Source: an uncultured Plesiomonas sp.
Lineage (GTDB): Bacteria > Pseudomonadota > Gammaproteobacteria > Enterobacterales > CAMTGL01
Length of the DNA: 7,469 nucleotides
Direction: 5' to 3'
Assembly (NCBI GenBank): GCA_947071955.1
Contig: CAMTGL010000099.1
Location: 1 to 7,469 of the forward strand
This document shows positions 1 through 5,577 of the stretch, one piece after another (position 1 is the stretch's first letter; each line of letters starts with the position of its first letter). The notes beneath the pieces were generated by a model, which saw only the letters and a program-made list of their open reading frames with translations, ran no database searches and had not been told where the DNA came from. The translations under genes and the position numbers were made by a program.

Positions 1-453
1 GAAGGTTGCACCAGTAACATACTCTTGCTGTGCAAACTGCTGATCTAAATAGGCGAGCTGCCCCTGAATACGGGTTAATACCACTTCACGCCATTCGGCT
101 GGCATCGCCGGATTGAACAGGCTGCCCCAGGTTTTGTGCAGCTCGGTGGCGACGTAGTTCAGGCTCTCAAGCAGGTGATAGTGGGCACGGCTACCTGCGG
201 GCGGCGTCAGGGCGTTGTTTGGGCACTGATCGGCCAAATACTGCACAATCGCTACCCCTTCGGTCAGTATCGTGCCGTCATCAAGCAGCAGCGTGGGGAT
301 TTGCCCTTTTGGGTTGATGGCCAGAAAGTCATCGCCGTGTTCAGTCTTCTTTGCGCGTAAGTCGACTTTTTCCACGCTGTGCGGCAGGCCAAGCTCGTTG
401 AGTACGATATGCGGAGACATTGAGCACGCACCTGGGGTATAGAACAGTTTCAT
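1..453 (-). CDS. gstA: Beta-class glutathione S-transferase, C-terminus cut by window edge
   Basis: The minus-strand frame from ATG at 453 is open to base 1 and gives the first 151 residues of a protein whose E. coli counterpart has about 201. It begins MKLFYTPGACS, as in E. coli GstA. Both residues known to matter in bacterial beta-class GSTs are present: Cys10, which forms the mixed disulfide with glutathione, and His106 within ATELHK. The thioredoxin-like N-terminal domain (about 1-80) includes the NPKGQIPTLLLDDG stretch with the cis-proline and the LTEGVAI segment that contacts glutathione. The all-helical C-terminal domain starts near residue 88. The expected role is cytosolic glutathione conjugation or peroxide detoxification. 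An AAGGAA ribosome-binding site lies seven bases before the ATG. The gene is divergent from yiiR. The last 50 or so residues are outside the window. Confidence 0.93.
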   Translation of the reverse strand, partial: MKLFYTPGACSMSPHIVLNELGLPHSVEKVDLRAKKTEHGDDFLAINPKGQIPTLLLDDGTILTEGVAIVQYLADQCPNNALTPPAGSRAHYHLLESLNYVATELHKTWGSLFNPAMPAEWREVVLTRIQGQLAYLDQQFAQQEYVTGATF

Positions 454-570
454 CGATAATTTCCTTATTGGATAACAGTTCATGTCATGCTGGAATTGTT
501 GTTCAGCAGCAAAATGGATCAGGCTGATAGAGACGGCATTGCCTTATCCTGCGTAGACCAATATAGGCTA

Positions 571-617
571 CTGACACGCCAGCGGCTAGAGGTGCTTTCC
601 CTCACCTGATGTGTCAG
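571..617. repeat. Nested inverted repeat in the gstA-yiiR spacer
   Basis: Outer arms CTGACAC (571-577) and GTGTCAG (611-617) are perfect complements. Inside them AGGTG (590-594) pairs with CACCT (603-607) around an 8-base loop, leaving an asymmetric internal loop of 12 and 3 bases. There is no T-run on either side, so it is not a standard terminator. It could be an operator or an RNA structure in a leader. Confidence 0.4.
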
Positions 618-651
618 CCGGTTTGTGCAAGATTGTTGGGGGAGATAAGTG

Positions 652-693
652 GTGAATATCCTGATTGCGCGCAAAGAGGGCCGTCAGCGGTAG
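652..693 (+). CDS. Possible 13-codon leader ORF upstream of yiiR
   Basis: A GTG at 652 opens a 13-codon frame (MNILIARKEGRQR) ending at TAG 691-693. GGGGGAG at 638-644 lies seven bases before the GTG, a good ribosome-binding arrangement. The peptide resembles no leader I know, and there is no codon run suggesting attenuation. A proposed yiiR promoter lies downstream, so this ORF might not be on the yiiR transcript. Chance is a real possibility for an ORF this short. Confidence 0.15.
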   Translation: MNILIARKEGRQR

Positions 694-710
694 ACACACT
701 GTGAGGCTGC

Positions 711-739
711 TTGTGATATCAGGTGAAAAGGATTTTACT
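711..739 (+). promoter_or_regulatory. Candidate sigma-70 promoter for yiiR
   Basis: TTGTGA (711-716) and TTTACT (734-739) are separated by 17 bases, and each hexamer is a four-of-six match to consensus. Transcription would start near 746, giving a leader of roughly 58 bases to the yiiR ATG. This rests on consensus matching alone. Confidence 0.3.
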
Positions 740-803
740 GCTGCGTAATTGCTAAGGATGCAGGATAATATCCGTTATCAATCTGCCGCTACAGGGTACG
801 TTT

Positions 804-1217
804 ATGTCGCTTTATGCATGGTTATTTTCTTTTCGAGGTCGGTTACAACGTCAGGGGTTTTGGCAGGGAATGGGCATTTGTCTGCTGCTGTTGATGCTGG
901 CAACGTGGTTGCTTGACGGTTACACCAATGCGGTCAGTGCGGTAGTGATAGTGCTGCTGTGGCCGATGCTGGCGGTCTTGGTCAAGCGTCTACACGACAG
1001 GGGTAAACCCGGCTGGTTTGCGGCACTGTTGATTATTCCGGTGTTTTTTCCGGGGATTGGCCCGTATTTAACCGAACCGCTGTGGCAGTGGGCGATTGCC
1101 CGTTTTATGCCGCTGTTCGTACTGGTGATTTTTGCCCTTGATTGTGGGCTGTTTCGTGGTCAGCCAGACCGTAATCAGTATGGTGATGTTCCGCAACCGG
1201 TGCGTTTTCGCCGCTAG
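804..1217 (+). CDS. yiiR: DUF805 inner-membrane protein YiiR
   Basis: This is a 137-residue membrane protein of the DUF805 family, close to E. coli YiiR (about 146 residues). Family landmarks are visible: FSFRGRLQRQGFW near the N-terminus (8-20), KRLHDRG at 61-67 and NQYG at 124-127. Four hydrophobic segments lie at about 21-38, 43-60, 71-88 and 100-117. The segments LLWPMLAVLVKRLHDRG and WQWAIARF match remembered YiiR better than the paralogues YhaH and YhaI. The molecular function of DUF805 proteins is not established. AGGG lies seven bases before the ATG. In E. coli yiiR also sits close to fpr, so the neighbourhood supports the name. It converges on fpr. Confidence 0.87.
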   Translation: MSLYAWLFSFRGRLQRQGFWQGMGICLLLLMLATWLLDGYTNAVSAVVIVLLWPMLAVLVKRLHDRGKPGWFAALLIIPVFFPGIGPYLTEPLWQWAIARFMPLFVLVIFALDCGLFRGQPDRNQYGDVPQPVRFRR

Positions 1218-1272
1218 TGTTGCGGGCTAATTGACGGTAATAGTTTCAAACTGATGACGTTTTATTATAGCG

Positions 1273-1305
1273 CGCGGCACGGTATTGGGTTGTTACCGTG
1301 CCGCG
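1273..1305. terminator. GC-rich hairpin between convergent yiiR and fpr
   Basis: CGCGGCACGGTA (1273-1284) pairs perfectly with TACCGTGCCGCG (1294-1305) around a 9-base loop. It lies between two convergent genes, where a shared terminator is expected. However, neither side has a proper T-run: TCTGTGCA follows on the plus strand and CTATAATAAAA on the minus strand. It may act as a 3'-end stabilising structure or a weak terminator. Confidence 0.5.
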
Positions 1306-1339
1306 TCTGTGCATTGAACAGATTACGCGGTTGTTTTAC

Positions 1340-2086
1340 TTACCAGTAATGCTCACTGGTGATCTGGCCGGGTTTACGGCGTAGATGTTTTTGCAAGTTA
1401 AAGCTGTTGATCAGCGTTTGCTGGGTATCGCGCACCATTTGTGGGTTTCCGCACAGCATAATGTGCGAATGTTCGGCCGTAATAGCTAATTCTGCTTTTT
1501 GCTCTAATGCACCTGAGGTTAACAGCGTCGGAATTCGCCCCTCTAATCCATCAGGATTTGCCTCACGGCTCACTACACTCAGGCAGCGTAATTTACCGGC
1601 ATATTCAGCCTCCAGCGCCTGCATTTGTGGCCAGTAGCTGAGATCTGACTGTTGGCGTACGGCATGGATCAGGCGGATGTGGCGAATAGACTCAAGTTGT
1701 GAAGGTTGTGCCAGCATTGATAAATACGGGCCAATGGCCGTACCGGTAGCGATCATCCATAAATCACGGGTCGGTGGCAGCTCATCAAGCACAAAAAAAC
1801 CGTTGGCCTGTGCCGTTAGCCACACGTTATCTCCCACCTGTAGCTGCTGTAACGCGCCAGAGAGTTTGCCTTCGGGTACCTGAATCACATAAAAAATCAG
1901 ATCACTGCTGTCAGGGGCATTCACATACGAGTATGCGCGCTGTATCCGCTCACCCTGAATATCCAGCGCCAGCTTGGTGAACTGGCCGGCTTTAAACGGT
2001 GCAACCGCTGCGCGGACGTGCAGCGAAAACAGGCGATCGGTCCAGTGTTCGATTTTACTGACGCGGCCTTGAACCCACTCTGTCAT
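1340..2086 (-). CDS. fpr: Ferredoxin/flavodoxin-NADP+ reductase
   Basis: The product is a 248-residue FAD enzyme that moves electrons between NADPH and flavodoxin or ferredoxin in the cytosol. That supports radical-SAM and Fe-S enzymes, and in E. coli it belongs to the SoxRS oxidative-stress response. It is near identical in layout to E. coli Fpr, also 248 residues. The FAD-binding RAYSY lies at 50-54, the NADP-binding ATGTAIGP at about 113-120, LCGNPQMV is near the C-terminus, and the chain ends EHYW with the terminal Trp that stacks on the flavin. The start at 2086 is preferred over an upstream ATG at 2113 because AGAAGG lies eight bases before it, the length equals E. coli Fpr, and the extra nine residues match nothing. 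An Fe-S-type regulator gene lies 104 bp upstream on the same strand. Confidence 0.96.
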   Translation of the reverse strand: MTEWVQGRVSKIEHWTDRLFSLHVRAAVAPFKAGQFTKLALDIQGERIQRAYSYVNAPDSSDLIFYVIQVPEGKLSGALQQLQVGDNVWLTAQANGFFVLDELPPTRDLWMIATGTAIGPYLSMLAQPSQLESIRHIRLIHAVRQQSDLSYWPQMQALEAEYAGKLRCLSVVSREANPDGLEGRIPTLLTSGALEQKAELAITAEHSHIMLCGNPQMVRDTQQTLINSFNLQKHLRRKPGQITSEHYW

Positions 2087-2190
2087 GCTGTATACCTTCT
2101 GTGTGTTGCTCAATATATTGTTTTTATTCGGATATGACTTTATTTATCAGGATATCCATCTATACCTATACAGATATCAGCGTTGTTGTA
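2087..2190 (-). promoter_or_regulatory. fpr upstream region with spaced GATATC motifs
   Basis: This 104-bp AT-rich gap between the regulator gene and fpr holds three related motifs at nearly two-helical-turn spacing: GGATAT (2130-2135), GGATATCC (2150-2157, a perfect palindrome) and GATATC (2173-2178). A perfect palindrome CAATATATTG (2111-2120) could supply a -10 (TATATT on the minus strand), though the -35 position (AAGTCA) is poor. No Rho-independent terminator is visible, so readthrough from the regulator gene is possible. I found no convincing SoxS box. Confidence 0.35.
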
Positions 2191-2808
2191 TCAACGAGCT
2201 GAAATAGCATAGGCACAGCGGCGGTCTCCGCCAACAATATGTTCGATACGCTCAACCTGATAAGGTTCACCGAGCAGGCGCTGAAATAAGTGTAGCTCAC
2301 TGGTACACAAGGCCTGACACGCACTGGCAGCAGAACAGATCGGGCAGTGCTGTTCAATCAGTAAAAATCCGTCGGCATAGGGGTGCAGTTCGGCCATATA
2401 TCCCTCGTTCTGGCGCAGCCGCACTAGTGCACTCAGGCGGGCTTCCAGCGTCTGGGCATGCAAGAGCGCACCGTGATACTGCTGATACAATTGCTCTTCA
2501 CGCTCGCTCATCAATTGATTGAGCATTGGCTCGCCATACAGTTTACGGATGCTGATCAGTAATCCGGCAGAAAGGTCGGCATGGCGATCGGGAAAGGTGG
2601 CATGCCCTTGGGCAGTGAGTGACCAGTAACGGGTCGGACGGCCGATTTTCAGCCGCTGATCATCAAACTGCACCAGTTGCTGCTGTTCGAGTAACTGCAT
2701 GTGCTGGCGAATGCCCATGGTGGTCATGCCCAGATCTGCGGCGAGCATCTTTGCACTGAGTGCACCCTGACTTTTCAGCCGATGCAGAATAATATCCGCC
2801 GTTTTCAT
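2191..2808 (-). CDS. Winged-helix regulator with C-terminal cysteine cluster (SufR/COG2345-like)
   Basis: This 205-residue protein has an N-terminal winged helix-turn-helix of ArsR/DeoR type: DIILHRLKSQGALSAK starts the domain, the recognition region is LGMTTMGIRQHMQLLEQ (about 26-42), and the wing carries GRPTRYWSLT (56-65). A helical middle follows. The C-terminal region has Cys155, Cys158, Cys164, Cys168 and Cys198, ending GGDRRCAY. This organisation is typical of SufR-like regulators, where the cysteines hold an Fe-S cluster that controls DNA binding. The Cys155-x12-Cys168 spacing fits the first part of the cyanobacterial SufR pattern, and Cys198 lies near the place of its last cysteine. 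The third SufR cysteine seems absent, around Glu181-Pro182. The target is unknown; fpr immediately downstream is the obvious candidate. A GGAG lies 11 bases before the ATG, slightly distant. Family assignment is firm, cluster binding is inferred. Confidence 0.82.
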   Translation of the reverse strand: MKTADIILHRLKSQGALSAKMLAADLGMTTMGIRQHMQLLEQQQLVQFDDQRLKIGRPTRYWSLTAQGHATFPDRHADLSAGLLISIRKLYGEPMLNQLMSEREEQLYQQYHGALLHAQTLEARLSALVRLRQNEGYMAELHPYADGFLLIEQHCPICSAASACQALCTSELHLFQRLLGEPYQVERIEHIVGGDRRCAYAISAR

Positions 2809-2852
2809 GATGGGATCTGCTCCGGTTTCGCCGCCATGTTAATAGAATGTTT

Positions 2853-2880
2853 ATTATGCCGTGCGCAGTTTATAAAGCAA
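2853..2880 (-). promoter_or_regulatory. Candidate promoter and operator of the SufR-like regulator gene
   Basis: On the minus strand TTGCTT (2880-2875) and CATAAT (2858-2853) are 16 bases apart, a reasonable sigma-70 promoter about 45 bp upstream of the start codon. An inverted repeat TAATA-N7-TATTA (2840-2856) overlaps the -10 and the likely start point, a good position for autorepression. Both are consensus-level predictions. Confidence 0.4.
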
Positions 2881-3051
2881 TGCGTTTACTTATTGTGGGA
2901 AATATTGCGGTATAAAAAGCGTGACTGAACCTGATGGCTGGCAGTGTAAATATTTTATTCCAGCCGGTGATCGGTTATTTGTACGCCTGTCTGAAATCTT
3001 CCGAGCGTAAAAGGTTGTGAGCTGGCTCACCACTTTGTTATCGTATTACCT

Positions 3052-3075
3052 ATGACTCTTTCCAGTCATTTTTTT
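3052..3075 (+). terminator. Terminator-like hairpin with T-run before emrD
   Basis: ATGACT (3052-3057) pairs with AGTCAT (3064-3069) around loop CTTTCC, and T bases run from 3069 to 3075. Only the plus strand has the T-run. The stem is short and AT-rich, so termination would be weak. No plus-strand gene lies upstream within 1.8 kb, so it would end either an unannotated RNA or an attenuated emrD leader. Confidence 0.35.
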
Positions 3076-3111
3076 ATCTACTATTTCCCTTAATCCACAG
3101 AATAAAACTCT

Positions 3112-3149
3112 GCGTTGCTAACGCTGCAATCTAAGGTTGCAGTGGCGTT
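3112..3149 (+). promoter_or_regulatory. Mutually exclusive hairpins in the emrD leader
   Basis: AACGC (3120-3124) can pair with GCGTT at 3112-3116 (three-base loop) or with GCGTT at 3145-3149. The second pairing is reinforced by TGCAA (3125-3129) with TTGCA (3137-3141) and leaves a three-base bulge. The two folds cannot form together. They lie 27 bases before the emrD ATG, so they could affect translation or elongation. The pairing is visible; any regulatory role is inference. Confidence 0.3.
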
Positions 3150-3176
3150 GTGCAGTGGAATTGAAGCCAATTAAAC

Positions 3177-4385
3177 ATGAATAAAACAAACGAAAACAAA
3201 ATGCTGCTTTTGCTGATTTTGTTAGTGGCTGTTGGGCAGATGACACAAACCATCTATGTTCCCGCCATGACGCAGATTGCAACCGGATTAATGGTTCGCC
3301 CAGGTGCTGTACAGGCGGTGATGGCCGCTTATTTACTGACTTATGGCCTATCACAGCTGATTTATGGCCCGCTCTCTGATCGTGTTGGCCGCCGCCCTGT
3401 GGTACTGGCCGGTTTACTGGTATTTGTGGCGGGTACACTGCTGGCCATTTTAGCCCCGAATTTAGATCTGCTGGTGGCCAGCAGCGCGATCCAAGGGTTG
3501 GGGACAGGGGTTGCGGGTGTCATGATCCGTACCGTGCCGCGCGACTTGTTTGATGGTGCGCCGCTGCGCCGAGCCAACAGCCTGATCAGTATGGGGGTGA
3601 TATTCAGCCCGTTACTGGCACCGGTACTGGGTGGTGTGTTATCGGCCCACTTTGGCTGGCGGGCCTGTTTTGTATTCCTGCTTGGGCTGGGATCATTTGT
3701 TTGGTTATCGATGGCACTTTGGTTGCCGGAAACGAGGCCGGAAGCGGCAAAACACCATGCGACCAGCCTGCTCAAAGGGTATAAACATCTGTTACAGCAG
3801 GGAGATTTTGTCGGCTATGCGCTGATTATGGTCTGTGCCTTGTCAGGGATTGCGGTGTTTGAAGCGAGTGCCGGCGTACTGATGAGCAATGAGCTGGGGC
3901 TGAGCGAAGTGATGGTCAGCATCTTGTTTATTCTGCCATTACCGGCGGCGTTTTTGGGTTCGTGGCTGGCTGCGCAAAAACGTTTTACCCTCAATCAGTT
4001 AATGTGGATTGGTGTTAGTGCTGCAGTGTTGGCCGGTTTTAGCATGTGGGCGTGCGGTGCACTTGGCATTCTTACTGTATACAGTCTGCTGATCCCCGCG
4101 GCGATGTTCTTTTTTGCTGGCGGCATGCTGTTTCCGCTGGCGACGACCGGCGCACTTAACCCTTACCCGCTGTTGGCTGGCTCAGCCGGTGCACTGGTTG
4201 GCGGCTTACAAAATATGGGATCGGGAGTCACCACATGGCTCTCGGCCAGTCTGCCAATGCATGGCCAAACCACGCTTGGTTTGCTGATGTTGGTAATGGG
4301 GCTACTGATTGGCCTGATCTGGCTGCTGATTGTTTACCGCCAGCGCCAGCACAAACAGGATCTCTCTGCCCGCCGCATCGGTTAA
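3177..4385 (+). CDS. emrD: Multidrug efflux MFS transporter EmrD
   Basis: This 402-residue major facilitator superfamily protein has the 12-helix drug:proton antiporter layout and closely follows E. coli EmrD (394 residues), which exports hydrophobic uncouplers and detergents across the inner membrane. Landmarks are VAVGQMTQTIYVPA in the first helix (about 17-30), AYLLTYGLSQLIYGPLSDRVGRRP with MFS motif A (51-74), an antiporter-type SPLLAPVLGG (144-153), PETRP after helix 6 (184-188), VSILFILPLPAAF in the C-terminal half, and GALVGGLQNMGSGV late in the chain. The start at 3177 gives an N-terminus slightly longer than in E. coli. Its ribosome-binding site is weak (GGAATTGAAG at about 3158-3167), and the next ATG has none. 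Unlike E. coli, where emrD lies elsewhere, here it sits between a redox regulator and glpX. Confidence 0.95.
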   Translation: MNKTNENKMLLLLILLVAVGQMTQTIYVPAMTQIATGLMVRPGAVQAVMAAYLLTYGLSQLIYGPLSDRVGRRPVVLAGLLVFVAGTLLAILAPNLDLLVASSAIQGLGTGVAGVMIRTVPRDLFDGAPLRRANSLISMGVIFSPLLAPVLGGVLSAHFGWRACFVFLLGLGSFVWLSMALWLPETRPEAAKHHATSLLKGYKHLLQQGDFVGYALIMVCALSGIAVFEASAGVLMSNELGLSEVMVSILFILPLPAAFLGSWLAAQKRFTLNQLMWIGVSAAVLAGFSMWACGALGILTVYSLLIPAAMFFFAGGMLFPLATTGALNPYPLLAGSAGALVGGLQNMGSGVTTWLSASLPMHGQTTLGLLMLVMGLLIGLIWLLIVYRQRQHKQDLSARRIG

Positions 4386-4399
4386 AGATCAATGCAGAT

Positions 4400-4429
4400 A
4401 AAAACGGCACTCGATTGAGTGCCGTTTTT
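4400..4429. terminator. Bidirectional Rho-independent terminator between emrD and glpX
   Basis: AAAAACGGCACTC (4400-4412) and GAGTGCCGTTTTT (4417-4429) form a perfect 13-bp stem with loop GATT. The A-run on one side and T-run on the other give a U-tract in both directions. It lies 14 bases after the emrD stop and 42 bases after the glpX stop, so it can serve both convergent genes. Confidence 0.92.
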
Positions 4430-4471
4430 GTTATGACCGTCGAATTGCAGCGCGATGACATGACAGCGCTA

Positions 4472-5482
4472 TCACAGAATAATCTGGCAGATCTCAGGGT
4501 CTTTACGATCCAAATAATGGGTCGATTTGATGCGGCGAATGGTGCGTGATTTACCGCGGATCAGCAGCGTTTCAGTGGTTGCCACATTGCCCTGACGGTG
4601 AATACCCTCAAGCAGATCACCTTTGGTGATGCCGGTGGCCGAGAAAATAACGTTATCGTTACGCGCCATATCTGACAGTGTCAATACTTTATCCGCCTCA
4701 ATGCCCATCTCTGCACAGCGGGCAAGCTCACTTTCACCCAATCGGCGGTTCTCTTCACTGTCACCTTTGACGTGATGACGTGCCAGCAAACGGCCCTGCA
4801 TATCGCCATCAAGCGCGCGGATCACCGCCGCAGAGATAACGCCTTCCGGCGCACCGCCGATACCGTACAGCACATCCACTTCACTCTCTGGCATACAGGT
4901 CAGAATAGAGGCGGCCACATCCCCATCAGGAATGGCAAACACCCGCACGCCCATCGCCTGCATCTGTGCAATGGCGCTGTCATGGCGTGGTTTGGCCAGC
5001 GTGATAACAGTCAGTGCATGTAGCGGTTTGTTCAGCTTTTCGGCAACACGAGTCAGGTTTTCAGTCAGCGATAAATTAAGATCTATCACCCCTTTTGCTG
5101 CCGGCCCGACTGCCAGTTTTTCCATATACATATCAGGGGCGCGTAAAAATGTGCCTTTTTCGCCCACTGCCAGTACCGCCAGCGCATTGGCCTGCCCCAT
5201 GGCAGTCATCCGCGTGCCCTCAATTGGGTCAACCGCGATATCTACTGCACAGCCTTGGCCGGTACCCACTTTTTCACCGATATACAGCATCGGCGCTTCA
5301 TCAATTTCACCCTCACCAATGACTATCTCACCGGCTATCTCAACTTGATTGAGCATAATGCGCATCGCGCGAACCGCAGCATCATCGGCAATATTCTTAT
5401 CGCCACGCCCCAGCCATTTGTAACCGGCCAGTGCTGCCGCTTCGGTTACACGGGAAAACTCGATCGCTAATTCACGTTTCAT
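4472..5482 (-). CDS. glpX: Class II fructose-1,6-bisphosphatase GlpX
   Basis: The product is a 336-residue cytosolic phosphatase that hydrolyses fructose 1,6-bisphosphate to fructose 6-phosphate in gluconeogenesis, using divalent metal. The length equals E. coli GlpX. Metal and catalytic residues known from the E. coli enzyme are conserved at the same numbers: Asp33, Glu57, Asp85, Glu88 and Glu213, within GRGDKNIAD, IGEGEIDEAPM, VDPIEGT and GGAPEG. Start choice: an ATG at 5533 would add 17 residues matching nothing and lacks a ribosome-binding site, whereas ATG 5482 begins MKRELAIEFSRVTE, as in E. coli, with ACAGG nine bases upstream. In E. coli glpX is the last gene of glpFKX. Here the gene upstream is cpxP, so glpX must have its own promoter. 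The C-terminal ICQIIL differs slightly from E. coli. Confidence 0.96.
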   Translation of the reverse strand: MKRELAIEFSRVTEAAALAGYKWLGRGDKNIADDAAVRAMRIMLNQVEIAGEIVIGEGEIDEAPMLYIGEKVGTGQGCAVDIAVDPIEGTRMTAMGQANALAVLAVGEKGTFLRAPDMYMEKLAVGPAAKGVIDLNLSLTENLTRVAEKLNKPLHALTVITLAKPRHDSAIAQMQAMGVRVFAIPDGDVAASILTCMPESEVDVLYGIGGAPEGVISAAVIRALDGDMQGRLLARHHVKGDSEENRRLGESELARCAEMGIEADKVLTLSDMARNDNVIFSATGITKGDLLEGIHRQGNVATTETLLIRGKSRTIRRIKSTHYLDRKDPEICQIIL

Positions 5483-5505
5483 GCGGGAAAACCTGTCAGA
5501 GAGAA

Positions 5506-5535
5506 TGAATAAAAACGTGGCCGAGTCTATCACAA
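5506..5535 (-). promoter_or_regulatory. Candidate glpX promoter
   Basis: On the minus strand TTGTGA (5535-5530) and TATTCA (5511-5506) are 18 bases apart. The match to sigma-70 consensus is moderate. It is placed just downstream of the PurR-type operator and gives a leader of about 17-20 bases. A promoter is needed here because no glpK lies upstream. Confidence 0.28.
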
Positions 5536-5540
5536 AAGAG

Positions 5541-5556
5541 ACGTAACCGTTTGCGT
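5541..5556 (-). promoter_or_regulatory. PurR-type (LacI family) operator upstream of glpX
   Basis: The minus strand reads ACGCAAACGGTTACGT, which satisfies every fixed position of the E. coli PurR consensus ANGCAANCGNTTNCNT and differs at two positions from the ideal palindrome. It lies 58 bp before the glpX start. PurR with hypoxanthine or guanine is the best-fitting regulator; another LacI-family protein with a CG-centred site is the alternative. The match is seen directly, binding is inferred. Confidence 0.5.
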
Positions 5557-5577
5557 TTGCGTGTTAAAAAATCACGC

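Larger units (their letters stand above)
454..803. other. 350-bp divergent spacer between gstA and yiiR
   Basis: This stretch separates divergent gstA and yiiR and must carry both promoters. It holds a nested inverted repeat at 571-617: outer arms CTGACAC/GTGTCAG and inner arms AGGTG/CACCT. It also holds a 13-codon ORF at 652-693 with a good ribosome-binding site, a plausible yiiR promoter at 711-739, and a small palindrome GGATA-A-TATCC at 763-773. No larger coding region is convincing on either strand. No clear gstA promoter could be picked; TATATT-like bases near 562-567 on the minus strand lack a good -35. Confidence 0.6.
2809..3176. other. 368-bp divergent spacer between the regulator gene and emrD
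   Basis: This spacer carries a candidate promoter for the regulator (2853-2880, minus) and several structures that could fold in a plus-strand transcript. These are GGCTGG (2936-2941) with CCAGCC (2960-2965), GTGAGC (3017-3022) with GCTCAC (3025-3030), a terminator-like hairpin with seven Ts at 3052-3075, and overlapping hairpins at 3112-3149 just before emrD. A 75-codon ORF on the plus strand spanning the regulator start is judged a shadow. No protein gene is supported here, but an RNA gene or a long emrD leader is possible. Confidence 0.6.

Noticed and set aside
136..360. 74-codon plus-strand ORF
   Set aside because: Fully antisense to gstA, whose conserved active-site residues prove the opposite strand is coding.
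2087..2113. Upstream in-frame ATG that would lengthen Fpr by nine residues
   Set aside because: No ribosome-binding site before it, whereas AGAAGG is well placed for the start at 2086, which gives the 248-residue family length.
2087..2260. SoxS box for fpr
   Set aside because: Looked for a GCAC-containing soxbox upstream of fpr as in E. coli; none with the expected downstream AAA core was found at a suitable position.
2701..2928. 75-codon plus-strand ORF across the regulator start and upstream spacer
   Set aside because: Mostly antisense to the regulator's coding region, no recognisable domain, and no good ribosome-binding site.
3362..3775. 137-codon minus-strand ORF inside emrD
   Set aside because: A shadow of the emrD frame; its composition (Arg/Ser/Pro/Thr-rich) is typical of a reversed hydrophobic gene.
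4932..5348. 138-codon plus-strand ORF inside glpX
   Set aside because: Antisense to glpX, which has all catalytic residues; the Ser/Pro-rich translation is a shadow.
5483..5533. Upstream in-frame ATG that would lengthen GlpX by 17 residues
   Set aside because: The added residues match nothing in GlpX, there is no ribosome-binding site, and they overlap the probable promoter. Start at 5482 gives the exact family length.
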